Assembly: GCF_007197555.1 (NCBI RefSeq)
Contig: NZ_CP041614.1
Location: 4,394,001 to 4,458,000, forward strand
DNA length: 64,000 nucleotides
DNA from: Shewanella psychropiezotolerans
GTDB lineage: Bacteria > Pseudomonadota > Gammaproteobacteria > Enterobacterales > Shewanellaceae
Reading direction: 5' to 3'
Numbering within the stretch: the first letter of the stretch is position 1; the number at the start of each line of letters is the position of its first letter. Of this stretch, positions 35,761 through 45,542 are shown piece after piece. Below the pieces are notes generated by a model. That model searched no databases. It saw only the letters and a program-made list of their open reading frames with translations, and was not told the DNA's origin. Made by a program: the position numbers and the translations under genes.

Positions 35761-36690
35761 ATGAACAGATGGATCTACACACTGACAATTTTGCTCTTGA
35801 GCTTATCAAGTTCATTCAATGCGACGGCCAGCACGTCAACATCGGCAACACAATATCCCATAGTTCTGGTTCACGGCTTATTTGGTTTCGATGATATCTG
35901 GGGTATAGATTACTTCTACCGGATACCACAAGCACTACAGCGACAAGGCGCACAGGTATTTGTCGCAAATGTTTCACCGGCGAATTCAAGCGAGGTGCGA
36001 GGGGAGCAATTACGCAGTTACGTCCAAGCCGTTCTTGCACAAACTGGCGCCGATAAAGTCAACCTGATTGGTCACAGTCACGGCAGCCCAACCATACGTT
36101 ACGTCGCCAGTGTCAGCCCTGAAATGGTGGCATCGGTGACCTCTATCGGCGGCGTAAATTGGGGCAGCAATGTTGCCGACTTCGCTCGCAGTGCAATACC
36201 AGCCGACTCGGCAATAGAATGGCTTGCTCAGCAAGGTTTTAATACCTTAGCCTCGATCATTGCCGGGATCTCCGGCAATAGCGGTCTGCCGACTGACACT
36301 ATAGCAGCGATGGAATCACTCACTACGGCCGGCTCTATCGCATTTAATCAGCGCTATCCAGAAGGCATACCAGCCCAATACTGTGGCCAAGGTTCAGCAC
36401 TCGCCGACAACGGTGTGTACTACTTCTCCTGGTCGGGTTCCGGTCAACTCACCCACGTGTTCGATGTCAGCGATTACCCATTGAGTCTAACGGGTCTGCT
36501 ATTTAATGAGCCCAACGATGGACTGGTATCAAGTTGTAGCTCGCACTTAGGCTTAGTCATCAAAGATAACTACAAGATGAATCACTTAGATGAAGTGAAT
36601 CAGACTTTCGGTCTGGTTAGCTGGTTTGAAACCAATCCTGTCACTCTATACAGACAGCACCTAAGCCGCTTAGCCCAACTCGGACTCTAA
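35761..36690 (+). CDS. lipA: secreted triacylglycerol lipase (family I, foldase-dependent)
   Basis: Hydrolyses long-chain triacylglycerols outside the cell. Signal peptide about 23 residues (ends TA/ATA), oxyanion motif VLVHGLFGF, nucleophile Ser106 in GHSHGS, acid Asp in NDGLVSSCSSH, and His in NHLDEV. Two Cys (near CGQG and SSCS) can form the family disulfide. 309 residues as in Pseudomonas/Vibrio class I lipases, which are exported by Sec and type II secretion. Followed after 25 bp by its foldase gene. Confidence 0.93.
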   Translation: MNRWIYTLTILLLSLSSSFNATASTSTSATQYPIVLVHGLFGFDDIWGIDYFYRIPQALQRQGAQVFVANVSPANSSEVRGEQLRSYVQAVLAQTGADKVNLIGHSHGSPTIRYVASVSPEMVASVTSIGGVNWGSNVADFARSAIPADSAIEWLAQQGFNTLASIIAGISGNSGLPTDTIAAMESLTTAGSIAFNQRYPEGIPAQYCGQGSALADNGVYYFSWSGSGQLTHVFDVSDYPLSLTGLLFNEPNDGLVSSCSSHLGLVIKDNYKMNHLDEVNQTFGLVSWFETNPVTLYRQHLSRLAQLGL

Positions 36691-36715
36691 TCTATTTAAT
36701 AGGATAGGTATAAAC

Positions 36716-37690
36716 ATGAACGACAGAACTAAGCCAAGCCAGAAATTCACTAAGCTTATCGGCATACTTGGGCTGATTTCGTTAATATTACTCAGCCTTG
36801 GTTTGGTTCTGTATCCGACTATCACTACAGAAAATCGAAGCTCGGCAGCCAAGTTAACCAATAAAACACCAGAACAAGAGCCATCACTTAGGTTACAGAT
36901 TGAAGATGCTCAACCCTCACAGTCACCTAAAGTGATCTGGCAGCCATTAAAAATGGAGCTGGCACTAAGATGGAAGTTCGATGACATCATCTTAGAATAC
37001 CAACAAAATCAAACGCCCTTAGAATCTCAGCTAATCCAGCTGGCTCATACTCTAGCGCTAGACTCGACTGAACTAGCCTACCTTTTGGCCTTATTCGGAC
37101 GTTATCGTGACTATCAATTGGCTCTTATTGAGATAAAAAATCTCAGTCCCAGCATAGATGAAGATATGCAGATGAGCCAAAGCCTTGCGTTTATCGAGCA
37201 GGCTCACGATAGCCAATTTCAATTTTTCAGTGAGCAGGAGATCCAAGCCTTCTTCGCACAGGACAATGCTTACGACCAACAGGCGATAGCCAGAGCGGCC
37301 ATCAGACAAGATAACTCCCTGACCCCAGCACAAAAGCAGCAATTACTGGCACATCAGATAAGTCAGTTAGATGAGTCAGAGCAACAAGCGTTGCTTCCCA
37401 GCTTTCAAGCCGAAAAAATTGCCGCTATGCTCGATAACAGGCAAGTTCAACCACCGGAGATGACACCGGAAATCTCAGCCAGAGTAGAGAAAGTAAGAAT
37501 AGCGCAAGATGAGTGGAAAACGCGGGTAAGAGGCTATCAAGAGTTTCAGCTGACGATAAAGGAAGAGTATGCGGATACAGAGGAGTACGAGCTAAAAATT
37601 GCAATATATATTAAGCAGAATTTCACCTCGACAGAGGTAAAGCGATTGCAGGTTTTTTTAACAAATCCCAGTCTATATGATGCCAGCTAA
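36716..37690 (+). CDS. lifO: lipase-specific foldase (Lif/LipB)
   Basis: Membrane-anchored periplasmic chaperone that folds the partner lipase. One N-terminal helix (about residues 14-34), a linker, then helical domains; the family motif Rx1x2FDY appears as RWKFDD. 324 residues. Ribosome-binding site AGGATAGG. Encoded directly behind the lipase, as always in this family. Confidence 0.92.
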   Translation: MNDRTKPSQKFTKLIGILGLISLILLSLGLVLYPTITTENRSSAAKLTNKTPEQEPSLRLQIEDAQPSQSPKVIWQPLKMELALRWKFDDIILEYQQNQTPLESQLIQLAHTLALDSTELAYLLALFGRYRDYQLALIEIKNLSPSIDEDMQMSQSLAFIEQAHDSQFQFFSEQEIQAFFAQDNAYDQQAIARAAIRQDNSLTPAQKQQLLAHQISQLDESEQQALLPSFQAEKIAAMLDNRQVQPPEMTPEISARVEKVRIAQDEWKTRVRGYQEFQLTIKEEYADTEEYELKIAIYIKQNFTSTEVKRLQVFLTNPSLYDAS

Positions 37691-37698
37691 AGCCCCAA

Positions 37699-37728
37699 AT
37701 AGAACAAGCCCTTGCGGGCTTGTTCTAT
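37699..37728. terminator. bidirectional terminator-like hairpin
   Basis: 13-bp stem ATAGAACAAGCCC/GGGCTTGTTCTAT, 4-nt loop, between the convergent foldase and DUF2541-like genes. The T-runs are short, but the stem is strong. Confidence 0.65.
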
Positions 37729-37744
37729 GCGGGTCTAATACGAA

Positions 37745-38173
37745 TTAGTCTTTGTCTGCCGGTTTCTTGCCCATAATGTCCAGCTTACCTTTCTTAGAAA
37801 GCCCGGCAATGGCCAAGGTCTGGCTACCGACGCTGTCATAGGTTAAATCGATAGACTCGATTTTAATATCACCTTTAGGTACGCTGATACTACGGCTCGA
37901 CAGTCCCTTGGTTAACAGACCTAAGTTGTCCACCGTCTTACTCGTGCCGTCACTCATATGCAGTACGACTTTATGCAGGTTCACCGAACCTTGGGTGCAC
38001 TTTAACTTGATATGAGTGACACTTTTCTCGCTGTAATGAGGAGTTACCGTATCGGTTTCAGTTTTATAATCGACGGTCTTATCTGCAATTTTAACCCAGT
38101 CTGCAGACGCTAAACCTTGAAACGAAATCAGCGTTAATGCCAATACCAAGATTCGTGTCATTGAAAATTTCAA
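37745..38173 (-). CDS. periplasmic DUF2541-like protein
   Basis: Signal peptide of about 24 residues (ends ASA) and a beta-rich domain beginning DWVKIADKTVDYKTETDTV, which resembles DUF2541 proteins. Function unknown. The start is the TTG at 38173, with AGGAG 7 nt upstream; the nearby ATG (38161) is too far from that site. 30 bp behind the lipoprotein gene, same strand, so probably cotranscribed. Confidence 0.65.
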   Translation of the reverse strand: MKFSMTRILVLALTLISFQGLASADWVKIADKTVDYKTETDTVTPHYSEKSVTHIKLKCTQGSVNLHKVVLHMSDGTSKTVDNLGLLTKGLSSRSISVPKGDIKIESIDLTYDSVGSQTLAIAGLSKKGKLDIMGKKPADKD

Positions 38174-38203
38174 AATCCTTCTCCTAAACTTCTATCTTTA
38201 AAA

Positions 38204-38767
38204 TTAAACGCTAGGAATGCTTCCCAACATTAAAGAGATAAGTTCGTCAAAACGTTGCTGTCTCTGTTCACCAGACTGCTTAAAGTCGGTAAAACCTTGT
38301 GCTAACACTCGCCAAACTGGCTGTAGTTGCATAGGCTTAAATAGCGCCACTAACACTGAGCCTTTCTCATACTGATCGCTATCGATACCAGCAGTCGATA
38401 AGCCAGCCACTAATCCGGCTTCCTTCAAGATCTCGGCATCACTCATGTTGGACTCGAGTGCCAAACCAAACCCTATCAGCAGATCCGGAGACTCATCGAT
38501 GGACACGAGTCGATAACCTTTAGACTCCATCATCTGAGTGATCGAGGTGCGCATATGACGAACGACTTTTTCACTGTTAATTCTCTCATCCGCAACCACA
38601 TTTTCCAATGAGGGATGCCAGGCAAAACGAGAAGTTTTTTCAGAAATGAAACCTAGATCACCCGTAGTCACCATAGTCGTGCGCATTGGGCTGGTTTCAA
38701 CATGGTCCACAGTGACGCAAGCCGTCAAAAATGTGATTAAAAATAAACAGGTTAGTTTTTTGATAAT
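38204..38767 (-). CDS. DUF4136-like lipoprotein, probable AUU start
   Basis: The frame is open upstream of the TTG at 38728 and reads IKKLTCLFLITFLTAC, a complete lipoprotein signal with lipobox LTAC. The only start that fits is an ATT at 38765-38767, with AAAAGGA 5 nt before it; no ATG, GTG or TTG lies at the right place. The mature part (SEKTSRFAWHPSL, then SKGYRLVSIDESPDLLIGFG) is like DUF4136 lipoproteins. 187 residues. Function unknown. Confidence 0.7.
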   Translation of the reverse strand: MIKKLTCLFLITFLTACVTVDHVETSPMRTTMVTTGDLGFISEKTSRFAWHPSLENVVADERINSEKVVRHMRTSITQMMESKGYRLVSIDESPDLLIGFGLALESNMSDAEILKEAGLVAGLSTAGIDSDQYEKGSVLVALFKPMQLQPVWRVLAQGFTDFKQSGEQRQQRFDELISLMLGSIPSV

Positions 38768-39037
38768 GAGGTTCCTTTTCGATATCAGAGCTTGGCACTC
38801 AACAATTTTTCAATGCATCAACAATAACATTGCAAAGGTTAACCTAACCTGACTCATAAGTAACCAAAATGGAGAACATTTGCCTATGGGCCATCTAGAA
38901 TATTAGCACTTAGAATACTTGTCTTAGCATGCTTAACTATCGACCAGGTTATGAAAGTGAGTCCCAGTTGCAAATTTAGCTTCACTGTCTCACCAATTTA
39001 GCTAATATGGCTTCCCGATTTCCCCTACAGGTCCAGC

Positions 39038-39631
39038 ATGGAACTCATTTTAGCTATTGCTCTGTTTGCCTTCTCGTCCGGGATAACTCCGGGGCCAAAC
39101 AACGTTATGTTGATGAGCTCAGGGGTCAACTTTGGCATTAAACGTAGCCTGCCGCACTTAACTGGGATCTGCCTTGGTTTCCCTTGTATGGTACTTGCCA
39201 TAGGTTTAGGCATGAGTGCCTTATTCCAGACCTATCCGGTCATTCATTTAGTCATCAAATATATAGGCATTGCTTATCTGCTCTACCTCTCATGGCTTAT
39301 CGCCAATAGCAGCAGTAAGATGGAAGGCAAACAGACATCGAATCCATTAAGTTTCATACAGGCGGCAGCCTTTCAATGGGTCAACCCTAAAGGCTGGATC
39401 ATGGCCGTGGGCGCAATAGCCACCTTCACCAATCTTGATACCGCATTAACACCCCAAGTATTGACTATCGCGGCTGTTTTCCTCGGCGTGGCCTTTCCCT
39501 GCGCCATGACTTGGTTAGGTTTTGGCGTCGCCTTAAAACGCCTACTCAAAAATGAACGGCAACAGAAAATCTTCAACATCTCTATGGCACTCTTACTCGT
39601 GGTGTCGATCATCCCCATGGTGTCGCCATAA
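39038..39631 (+). CDS. LysE-family amino-acid/metabolite exporter
   Basis: Six-helix inner-membrane exporter of 197 residues with the family motif SSGITPGPNNVMLMSSG near the start and QWVNPKGWIMAVG in the middle. Substrate unknown; LysE/RhtB proteins export amino acids or derivatives. AGG 6 nt before the ATG. Followed by the DUF1415 gene after 116 bp. Confidence 0.9.
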   Translation: MELILAIALFAFSSGITPGPNNVMLMSSGVNFGIKRSLPHLTGICLGFPCMVLAIGLGMSALFQTYPVIHLVIKYIGIAYLLYLSWLIANSSSKMEGKQTSNPLSFIQAAAFQWVNPKGWIMAVGAIATFTNLDTALTPQVLTIAAVFLGVAFPCAMTWLGFGVALKRLLKNERQQKIFNISMALLLVVSIIPMVSP

Positions 39632-39747
39632 GCCAAGTTATTTAGTAGGATAGGTAGTAAGTTCAGCACTGAACGCTTGCGCACTCTGCCTTTCCTCCTT
39701 ATCCTTGCCCACGATGTATCACCAAAACAGATTAAGGCTAGCCCCGC

Positions 39748-40314
39748 ATGTCACAGCACGAACAAGACAAAGAACTTCAGCTCATCGCGCAGCAGACTCA
39801 AAGTTGGGTAGAGCAAGTGATAATGAAGTACAACATCTGTCCGTTCGCTCGCCGGGAAGTCGAACGTGGCAGCATACGCTACGCGGTGATCGATGAGTCC
39901 AAGATGCATAATGTACTCGAAGCCTTGATAAAAGAGTGTAAGTTGTTGGATGACAATCCAGATGTTGAGACCACCCTGTTTATTGTCCCCCGTGGTTTCG
40001 AGGGCTTCTACCCTTATCTGGATCTGGTCGATGTCGCCAACAATCTGCTTATCGAACAAGGCTATGAAGGCGTATACCAGCTAGCCAGTATGCATCCGGA
40101 TTACTGTTTCGACGGCGAACCTATGGATGAACCATCGAACTACACCAATCGCTCCCCCTACCCTTTACTCCATATCATTCGGGAGACCAGCATGGAGCAA
40201 GCACTAGCCAGCTATAAGGATCCTGAATCCATTCCCGAGCGTAATATCGAGTTTACCCAGCGTAAAGGCAGTGACTTCTTCGCCAAGCTACTCTCCCAAT
40301 GCATGAAGAAATAA
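39748..40314 (+). CDS. DUF1415 family protein
   Basis: 188 residues, cytoplasmic. Conserved stretches WVEQVIMKYNICPFARREV and LASMHPDYCFDGEP(M)DEP are those of DUF1415. Function unknown. No operon partner is evident. Confidence 0.87.
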   Translation: MSQHEQDKELQLIAQQTQSWVEQVIMKYNICPFARREVERGSIRYAVIDESKMHNVLEALIKECKLLDDNPDVETTLFIVPRGFEGFYPYLDLVDVANNLLIEQGYEGVYQLASMHPDYCFDGEPMDEPSNYTNRSPYPLLHIIRETSMEQALASYKDPESIPERNIEFTQRKGSDFFAKLLSQCMKK

Positions 40315-40403
40315 GCCTTACAGATATCCATCAATGAGCGCATTCTCTGATAATAAGACATGCGCTCAAAACGTCTCGATTTAAAAAGCTAGTCGAGTGA
40401 AGG

Positions 40404-41345
40404 CTATTTATTATACGCCTGCAAACATTCGACGATAAGATCGACAAAACCCTCACGATCCACATCGAACAACACCTTGGCATTCGGCTTATTACCCGAC
40501 AGCTGATAGCGGTCCACGACTGTCATGCCTTGGGTATGCTCTCCCTTAGTCTCGATACCAACCCACACATCTTGGGCAGTAAACAGCTCAGGTTTCAGCA
40601 GCCAGGCTATGGTGCACGGATCGTGCAGCGGCGCCCCCTTGAGTCCCCACTTAGGGTCTTGATGATAGATCATGAAGAAATCCAACAGACCTGCGACGCA
40701 CTGAGCAACCGGATTATCTATGGCGCGAATTCGCTCTATATCTTGCTGCACAATATACGCTTGGTGAGTCACATCCAATCCGCACATGACGATGGGGATA
40801 CCTGATTTAAACACCATATCGGCCGATTCAGGATCGACAAAAATATTGAACTCGGCGGCCGGCGTCCAGTTGCCCGCAGCCGCGGCGCCTCCCATCAAGA
40901 CTATGCTGTCTATCTTAGTGTGCAGCTCGGGATGGCTAGCCAACAGCAGGGCGATATTGGTCAAGGGGCCCGTGGGGTTAAGAATAACCGGAACCTCACT
41001 GTCTCGAATTTTCTGCGCCATCAACTCCACCGCGCTGAGCTCGACCGGAGCGAAAGCCGGATCTGGCAGCTTAGGGCCATCCAGTCCGGACTCTCCATGA
41101 ACATTATCGGCAATGATCAGCTCTCGAGCCAGAGGCTTAAGGGCGCCACCGGCAACGGGCACGTCATATTGCTCCAGCAAGGTCAGTATGCGTAGCGCAT
41201 TATTCAGTGTCTTATCCGGAGTCTGATTTCCTGCACTCGTGGTCACAGCCAGCACATCCAAGGCTTTAGTGCTAAAGGCAAGAATAAGGGAGATGGCATC
41301 ATCATGCCCGGGATCACAATCACAGATAATGGGACGACTCGTCAT
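40404..41345 (-). CDS. inosine-uridine preferring nucleoside hydrolase
   Basis: Cleaves the N-glycosidic bond of ribonucleosides to give base and ribose. The calcium-binding DxDxGxDD motif is DCDPGHDDA at residues 8-16, with [19 protein letters not shown] and [11 protein letters not shown] further on. Length 313 fits RihA/RihB-type enzymes; precise substrate not assigned. AGGAG 7 nt before ATG. Confidence 0.92.
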   Translation of the reverse strand: MTSRPIICDCDPGHDDAISLILAFSTKALDVLAVTTSAGNQTPDKTLNNALRILTLLEQYDVPVAGGALKPLARELIIADNVHGESGLDGPKLPDPAFAPVELSAVELMAQKIRDSEVPVILNPTGPLTNIALLLASHPELHTKIDSIVLMGGAAAAGNWTPAAEFNIFVDPESADMVFKSGIPIVMCGLDVTHQAYIVQQDIERIRAIDNPVAQCVAGLLDFFMIYHQDPKWGLKGAPLHDPCTIAWLLKPELFTAQDVWVGIETKGEHTQGMTVVDRYQLSGNKPNAKVLFDVDREGFVDLIVECLQAYNK

Positions 41346-41504
41346 ACTATTTACTCCTGAAAAACCAAAAATGACCTAAGTGGCCTAATAATTTACCTAA
41401 TTGAATTAATATCAATCGCTATGAAAGAGTGTACCTGAGGTTAAAGGGAAATCTGTGAGTCAGTCTGCAAGCTGAAAATCTGGAGCTAGCTGAACCAGAT
41501 TGAA

Positions 41505-42047
41505 TCATAATAATTTACACATGGGGATGCACATAAGCTCAATACCCGTTGGGTGGCGCCAGCGAGTCTCATCTCCGGCGTTAAAGCCTAACTTTTTATA
41601 AAAACCGACGGCATTTAATGAAGATGACAGTGACAAGGTCTTAACGCCCGCTTTTTTGGCCTGCACTTCAAGCTCGATTGCAAGCAACTTACCTATGCCC
41701 ATGCCTACGGCTTCGGGGTCAACAAAGACGGCCTCTAAACGACATTGAGCCGCATCAATAAAGCCAAAACCCAGAATCTTTTCTGGGGTATCCCCCTGGA
41801 TATTGCTACCGCATTCTCCCAGAGCTTCAGCGACTTGTTCTACAGAGAGTTCATCGACCAATTCAACGGCGACAATAGCGCCGAGAGATAACAGGACCTC
41901 AGTGAACGCTTCCGGCATGGGCGAGCCAGCCCAGGTTTGCACCTCGTATCGGGTATAATGCGTACTGCATCCCTCTAATATGGCATCAGTCCTTATCTGC
42001 CAAATCCGGCTCACATCCTGTGATGTCACGGCTCGTGTCGTGATCAT
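41505..42047 (-). CDS. GNAT-family N-acetyltransferase
   Basis: 180 residues with the acetyl-CoA loop VDPEAVGMGIGKLLAIELE and the C-terminal NAVGFYKKLGF. Substrate unknown. AGGAG 6 nt before the ATG. A low-complexity insert around residues 65-90 separates the first strands from the core. Confidence 0.87.
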   Translation of the reverse strand: MITTRAVTSQDVSRIWQIRTDAILEGCSTHYTRYEVQTWAGSPMPEAFTEVLLSLGAIVAVELVDELSVEQVAEALGECGSNIQGDTPEKILGFGFIDAAQCRLEAVFVDPEAVGMGIGKLLAIELEVQAKKAGVKTLSLSSSLNAVGFYKKLGFNAGDETRWRHPTGIELMCIPMCKLL

Positions 42048-42300
42048 GGCTTCTCCTTTAGTTGACCGTTTTTTAACTGAATATCAAAAGCCTGCGGGGT
42101 TAATTTCACAGCTATTCTCATCAGAGTCAATCCAGCTCTTTAAGAGGATTAACCTTATCTACAAATAAAACTGGTATAAGATTGTACAAACGAGCTCAGT
42201 CTTATCGCTTCTATCCTCTGATTAGGTGACTTTTGCGCTAGGTAACCGTAGTATTTGCCAGAATATACTTTCTTCTATACAGCAAATTTAAGAGTATCAA

Positions 42301-43068
42301 ATGGCTAAAAAGTTTTATGTGGTTTGGGTCGGGCGCGAAACAGGGATTTTTACCACTTGGGATGAAGCCAAGCGTCAGGTCGATAAATTCCCTAAGGCCA
42401 AATACAAATCTTTCAAGACAAAATCCGAGGCCGATGCCGCATTTTCAAGAGGCGCATCGAGTGCCTACGCCGCTAAGCCAGCTAGCTCATCTAGCGCAAG
42501 CAAGAGTCAAAAAGCTCCGACAGCTAAAACATCAGCTTCTAACGCTGACTATGATGTGGTGATCTATACCGATGGTGGCTGTGAGCCAAACCCGGGTAAA
42601 GCAGGATCTGGCGTTGCCGTGTATAAAGATAATGAGTTGTCTGAACTCTGGTACGGGCTATATAACAGCTATGGCACCAACAACTCAGCCGAGTTAAATG
42701 CATTGCATCAGGCGCTATTAATCGCAAAAGAGAACTTGGCAGCAGGTAAATCGGCACACATTCGCAGTGACTCCCAATACTCGATAAATTGCATCACCAA
42801 TTGGGCCTATGGCTGGAAAACCAAAGGCTGGAAACGCAAAACTGCCGGTGACATCAAAAACCTGGATGTCATTCAGGCATCACATGCCCTGTATGACGAG
42901 CTTAAAGAAAAACTGGTTATCTCCCATGTTGCGGCCCATATAGGCATAGAAGGTAACGAGTTAGCCGACAGAATGTCTATCTATGCCATAGATAAAAAAG
43001 ATACAGAGTTTTGCCGCTATCCTAAGCCGATAGTGCTTGCTGAGATTTTAAGTTTACGCACGGGGTAA
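42301..43068 (+). CDS. ribonuclease H with N-terminal viroplasmin domain
   Basis: Degrades RNA in RNA-DNA hybrids. An N-terminal viroplasmin/RHBD domain (residues 4-50, YVVWVGRETGIFTTW) that binds hybrids, a Ser/Ala/Lys linker (about 55-80), then an RNase HI domain with catalytic IYTDGGCEPNPG, AELNAL, SDSQYS and HIGIEGNELADR. This layout is like eukaryotic RNase H1 and some bacterial RNase HI. 255 residues. Confidence 0.92.
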   Translation: MAKKFYVVWVGRETGIFTTWDEAKRQVDKFPKAKYKSFKTKSEADAAFSRGASSAYAAKPASSSSASKSQKAPTAKTSASNADYDVVIYTDGGCEPNPGKAGSGVAVYKDNELSELWYGLYNSYGTNNSAELNALHQALLIAKENLAAGKSAHIRSDSQYSINCITNWAYGWKTKGWKRKTAGDIKNLDVIQASHALYDELKEKLVISHVAAHIGIEGNELADRMSIYAIDKKDTEFCRYPKPIVLAEILSLRTG

Positions 43069-43121
43069 TACCCCTTTCCAACAGCCAGGTCGACAATCGA
43101 ATCTTAAAGAGCAACAATCAA

Positions 43122-43754
43122 GTGACAGAGCAGAAAGTATTTATCATAGGCCTACCGAGAACGGCCACCACCAGCGTCTGTGTCGCCACCCTTTCTTTGG
43201 GGTTTAAAACCGCGCACACCGCCTACACCCAAAGAGCCATGGATGAGGCCCAGATCATCGCCGACACGCCGATTTTTTGTGATTATCAGCAACTCGACAA
43301 AGTCTATCCAAATGCTAAGTTCGTTTACCTTACCCGAGAGTCGGATAAGTGGCTGCCTTCTATTCGCCAGTTGTTAGCGCGCATGTTTACCAACTTACAA
43401 CGCAGTGACGGTGGTTTTAACCCGATATTAAAGCGTTGCTATAACGAGGTATTTGAACCGCTGACTTTAGATAATATTGCCAAAGACAGCTTCTTGCTTG
43501 AGTGTTATCAGCGTCATTACCAAGGCGCATTAGACTATTTTAACGGCCGAGAGCAAGACCTGCTGATTATAGATGTCGCTGATGCTGGAAACTTTCAACG
43601 GCTAGCCAACTTTTTAAGCATCACAGATATCGCCCCCTCGCAGAATTTTGAACATATCAATATTGGCGGTAAGGTCACAGCCTGGAAAAAGATAAAACAT
43701 CCGTTGAAAATAGAAGCGACCGAGAAAGGTAAAATCGACAGCATTAAGCGATGA
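43122..43754 (+). CDS. sulfotransferase-family P-loop protein
   Basis: GTG start. The N-terminal KVFIIGLPRTATTSV is the PAPS-binding 5'-phosphosulfate loop form, followed by YPNAKFVYLTRES, the 3'-phosphate-binding strand. 210 residues. It resembles the sulfotransferase family of bacteria with unknown acceptors. It follows the RNase H gene by 53 bp. Confidence 0.8.
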   Translation: MTEQKVFIIGLPRTATTSVCVATLSLGFKTAHTAYTQRAMDEAQIIADTPIFCDYQQLDKVYPNAKFVYLTRESDKWLPSIRQLLARMFTNLQRSDGGFNPILKRCYNEVFEPLTLDNIAKDSFLLECYQRHYQGALDYFNGREQDLLIIDVADAGNFQRLANFLSITDIAPSQNFEHINIGGKVTAWKKIKHPLKIEATEKGKIDSIKR

Positions 43755-43845
43755 AGCAAGAGTCGACTGAAGCATACACTAGGTTAACGCTTTGCTACTT
43801 GGCCTAACTTAGGTAAAATGCCGTTTTTTCTCGCCGAGAGCACTT

Positions 43846-44418
43846 ATGTTTGATTTGAAATACCACACGCCGTTTAAGTGGACCGAAAAGGTATTAGCCG
43901 ATTTCGATACCTTTTTACAAGATCATGCTTCGGCAGAAAAGAAAGCATCGGGCATGGCCATGTCTATGTTGTCCCATTATCCTCAGCATAAAAAGCTAGC
44001 CCGTGCGATGACAGATCTGGCCCTCGAAGAGCTGATCCATTTCAAGCAAGTATTAAAGCTTATCCACGGCCGCGACAATGAACTGGGTCGAGATCAAAAA
44101 GATGAGTACATCACTCAGGTACGCAAACTTCATAGACACCCAAGCGATCAACTGTTTTTAGATCGCATGCTCATCGCCGGTGTCATCGAAGCCCGAGGTT
44201 TTGAGCGTTTCTCTCTCGTTGCCGAAGCACTCGAGCCAGGTAAAGAGAAAGACTTCTATGAAGCCATTGCTAAGTCGGAAGAGAAACATAAAGAAATGTT
44301 TGTCGAACTGGCTTATGAGTATTTCGATAAAGACTTGGTTGATACACGTTTAGAAGAACTGCTTGTCGATGAAGCCAAGATTTGTGAAAGCATTCCTTTC
44401 ACCGCAGCACTGCATTAA
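43846..44418 (+). CDS. miaE: MiaE, tRNA 2-methylthio-N6-isopentenyladenosine hydroxylase
   Basis: Di-iron ferritin-like enzyme that hydroxylates the isopentenyl side chain of ms2i6A37 in tRNA. The iron ligands are in LALEELIHFKQV and AKSEEKHKEMFV, with IEARGFERFSL between. 190 residues. A strong terminator follows at once. Confidence 0.92.
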   Translation: MFDLKYHTPFKWTEKVLADFDTFLQDHASAEKKASGMAMSMLSHYPQHKKLARAMTDLALEELIHFKQVLKLIHGRDNELGRDQKDEYITQVRKLHRHPSDQLFLDRMLIAGVIEARGFERFSLVAEALEPGKEKDFYEAIAKSEEKHKEMFVELAYEYFDKDLVDTRLEELLVDEAKICESIPFTAALH

Positions 44419-44434
44419 CCATTTTAATGTAAAC

Positions 44435-44459
44435 AAGCCCCTTTCTAAGGGGCTTTTTA
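44435..44459 (+). terminator. intrinsic terminator of miaE
   Basis: Stem AAGCCCCTT/AAGGGGCTT with a 3-nt loop and five T after it, 17 bp past the stop. Confidence 0.9.
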
Positions 44460-44496
44460 TTGTCTGTTCCTAGCCAACAAGCATTAGCCAACAGGC

Positions 44497-45399
44497 CTAA
44501 TCCACGGGCTCTAAGCGTTTAATGTCTTGTTGCCATTGCTCAGCAATAAAGTCGATAAACTGTCTCACTAGAGGTAGTTGATAACTGCGGGACAGATACA
44601 CGGCCCACAGGGGACTACTGGGAAAGTAATAATCCAAGAGTATTGGTTGCAGCTGTTTAGCGGCAATGATTGGGTTAGCGAGATCGCAGGGTAACCTGAC
44701 AACACCCTTGCCTCGGATAGCAGATCTAAGTAATAAACCCACATCATTACCTTGAATATTGCCTTTCACCTCAACCGAGAATTGTTGATTATCACGGATA
44801 AAGCGCCACTCAGACATGCCAAGATGCACTAAACAGTTATGCTTGGTTAGTTCAGCTGGCGATACGGGCTCGCCATGCAATTTGAGGTATTCTTCCGACG
44901 CGCACAGCACAGAATCAATCGAAAACAATTTACGTGCTATCAGGCTTTCATCGGGTTGCTGAGTATACCTAAGCGCTATATCGATGCGCTCGTCCACTAA
45001 TTGCGAGTAAGTATCCGAGGCAAAAATATCTATGTTGACCAAGGGATGAAGCTCGGTAAAATCTTCCACTAAATCAATCAACATATTTTGTGAGAGTCCG
45101 ATTGGCGCTGTAATTCGAATCGTTCCCGATAACTTATCTGCCTGAGACAAGGCCTCGAACTCCAATGCCGCGGTTTCATCTAAGATCCGCTCACAACGCT
45201 TTAATGCCGCCTCCCCTGCATGGGTCAAACTCACCTTCCGAGTGGTGCGATGCAATAGCCTCAGCTTCAACCAAGACTCAAGGTCTTGTACATGGCGAGA
45301 CACCTGCAGTCTGCTCAAGCTCAAATTATCAGCAGCCTGAGTGAAACTGGCAGTATTGGCCACCTCGACAAAACTTCGCATTGCAGTAAACCTATCCAT
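44497..45399 (-). CDS. LysR-family transcriptional regulator
   Basis: Helix-turn-helix in residues 1-60 (TASFTQAADNLSLSRLQVSRHV) and an effector domain with ITAPIGLSQNML and IDIALRYTQQPDESL, the CrgA/AaeR-like subgroup. The frame opens at 45432; MDRFTAMRSF at 45399 is the typical start. Divergent from the NAD(P)-binding protein gene (144-bp gap), its likely target. A decayed relative of this gene lies at 50501-50980. Confidence 0.88.
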   Translation of the reverse strand: MDRFTAMRSFVEVANTASFTQAADNLSLSRLQVSRHVQDLESWLKLRLLHRTTRKVSLTHAGEAALKRCERILDETAALEFEALSQADKLSGTIRITAPIGLSQNMLIDLVEDFTELHPLVNIDIFASDTYSQLVDERIDIALRYTQQPDESLIARKLFSIDSVLCASEEYLKLHGEPVSPAELTKHNCLVHLGMSEWRFIRDNQQFSVEVKGNIQGNDVGLLLRSAIRGKGVVRLPCDLANPIIAAKQLQPILLDYYFPSSPLWAVYLSRSYQLPLVRQFIDFIAEQWQQDIKRLEPVD

Positions 45400-45542
45400 C
45401 ACACCCACCATTAGTATCTTACATAGATACAATCTACATCATTAATCGATATTTATCCCATATTCCCCTGCTAGTAGACTGCAATGGTTATCAAAACTAA
45501 ATACTGATCTCGATTGGTATTAAACGAATAAGAGGATTTAAA

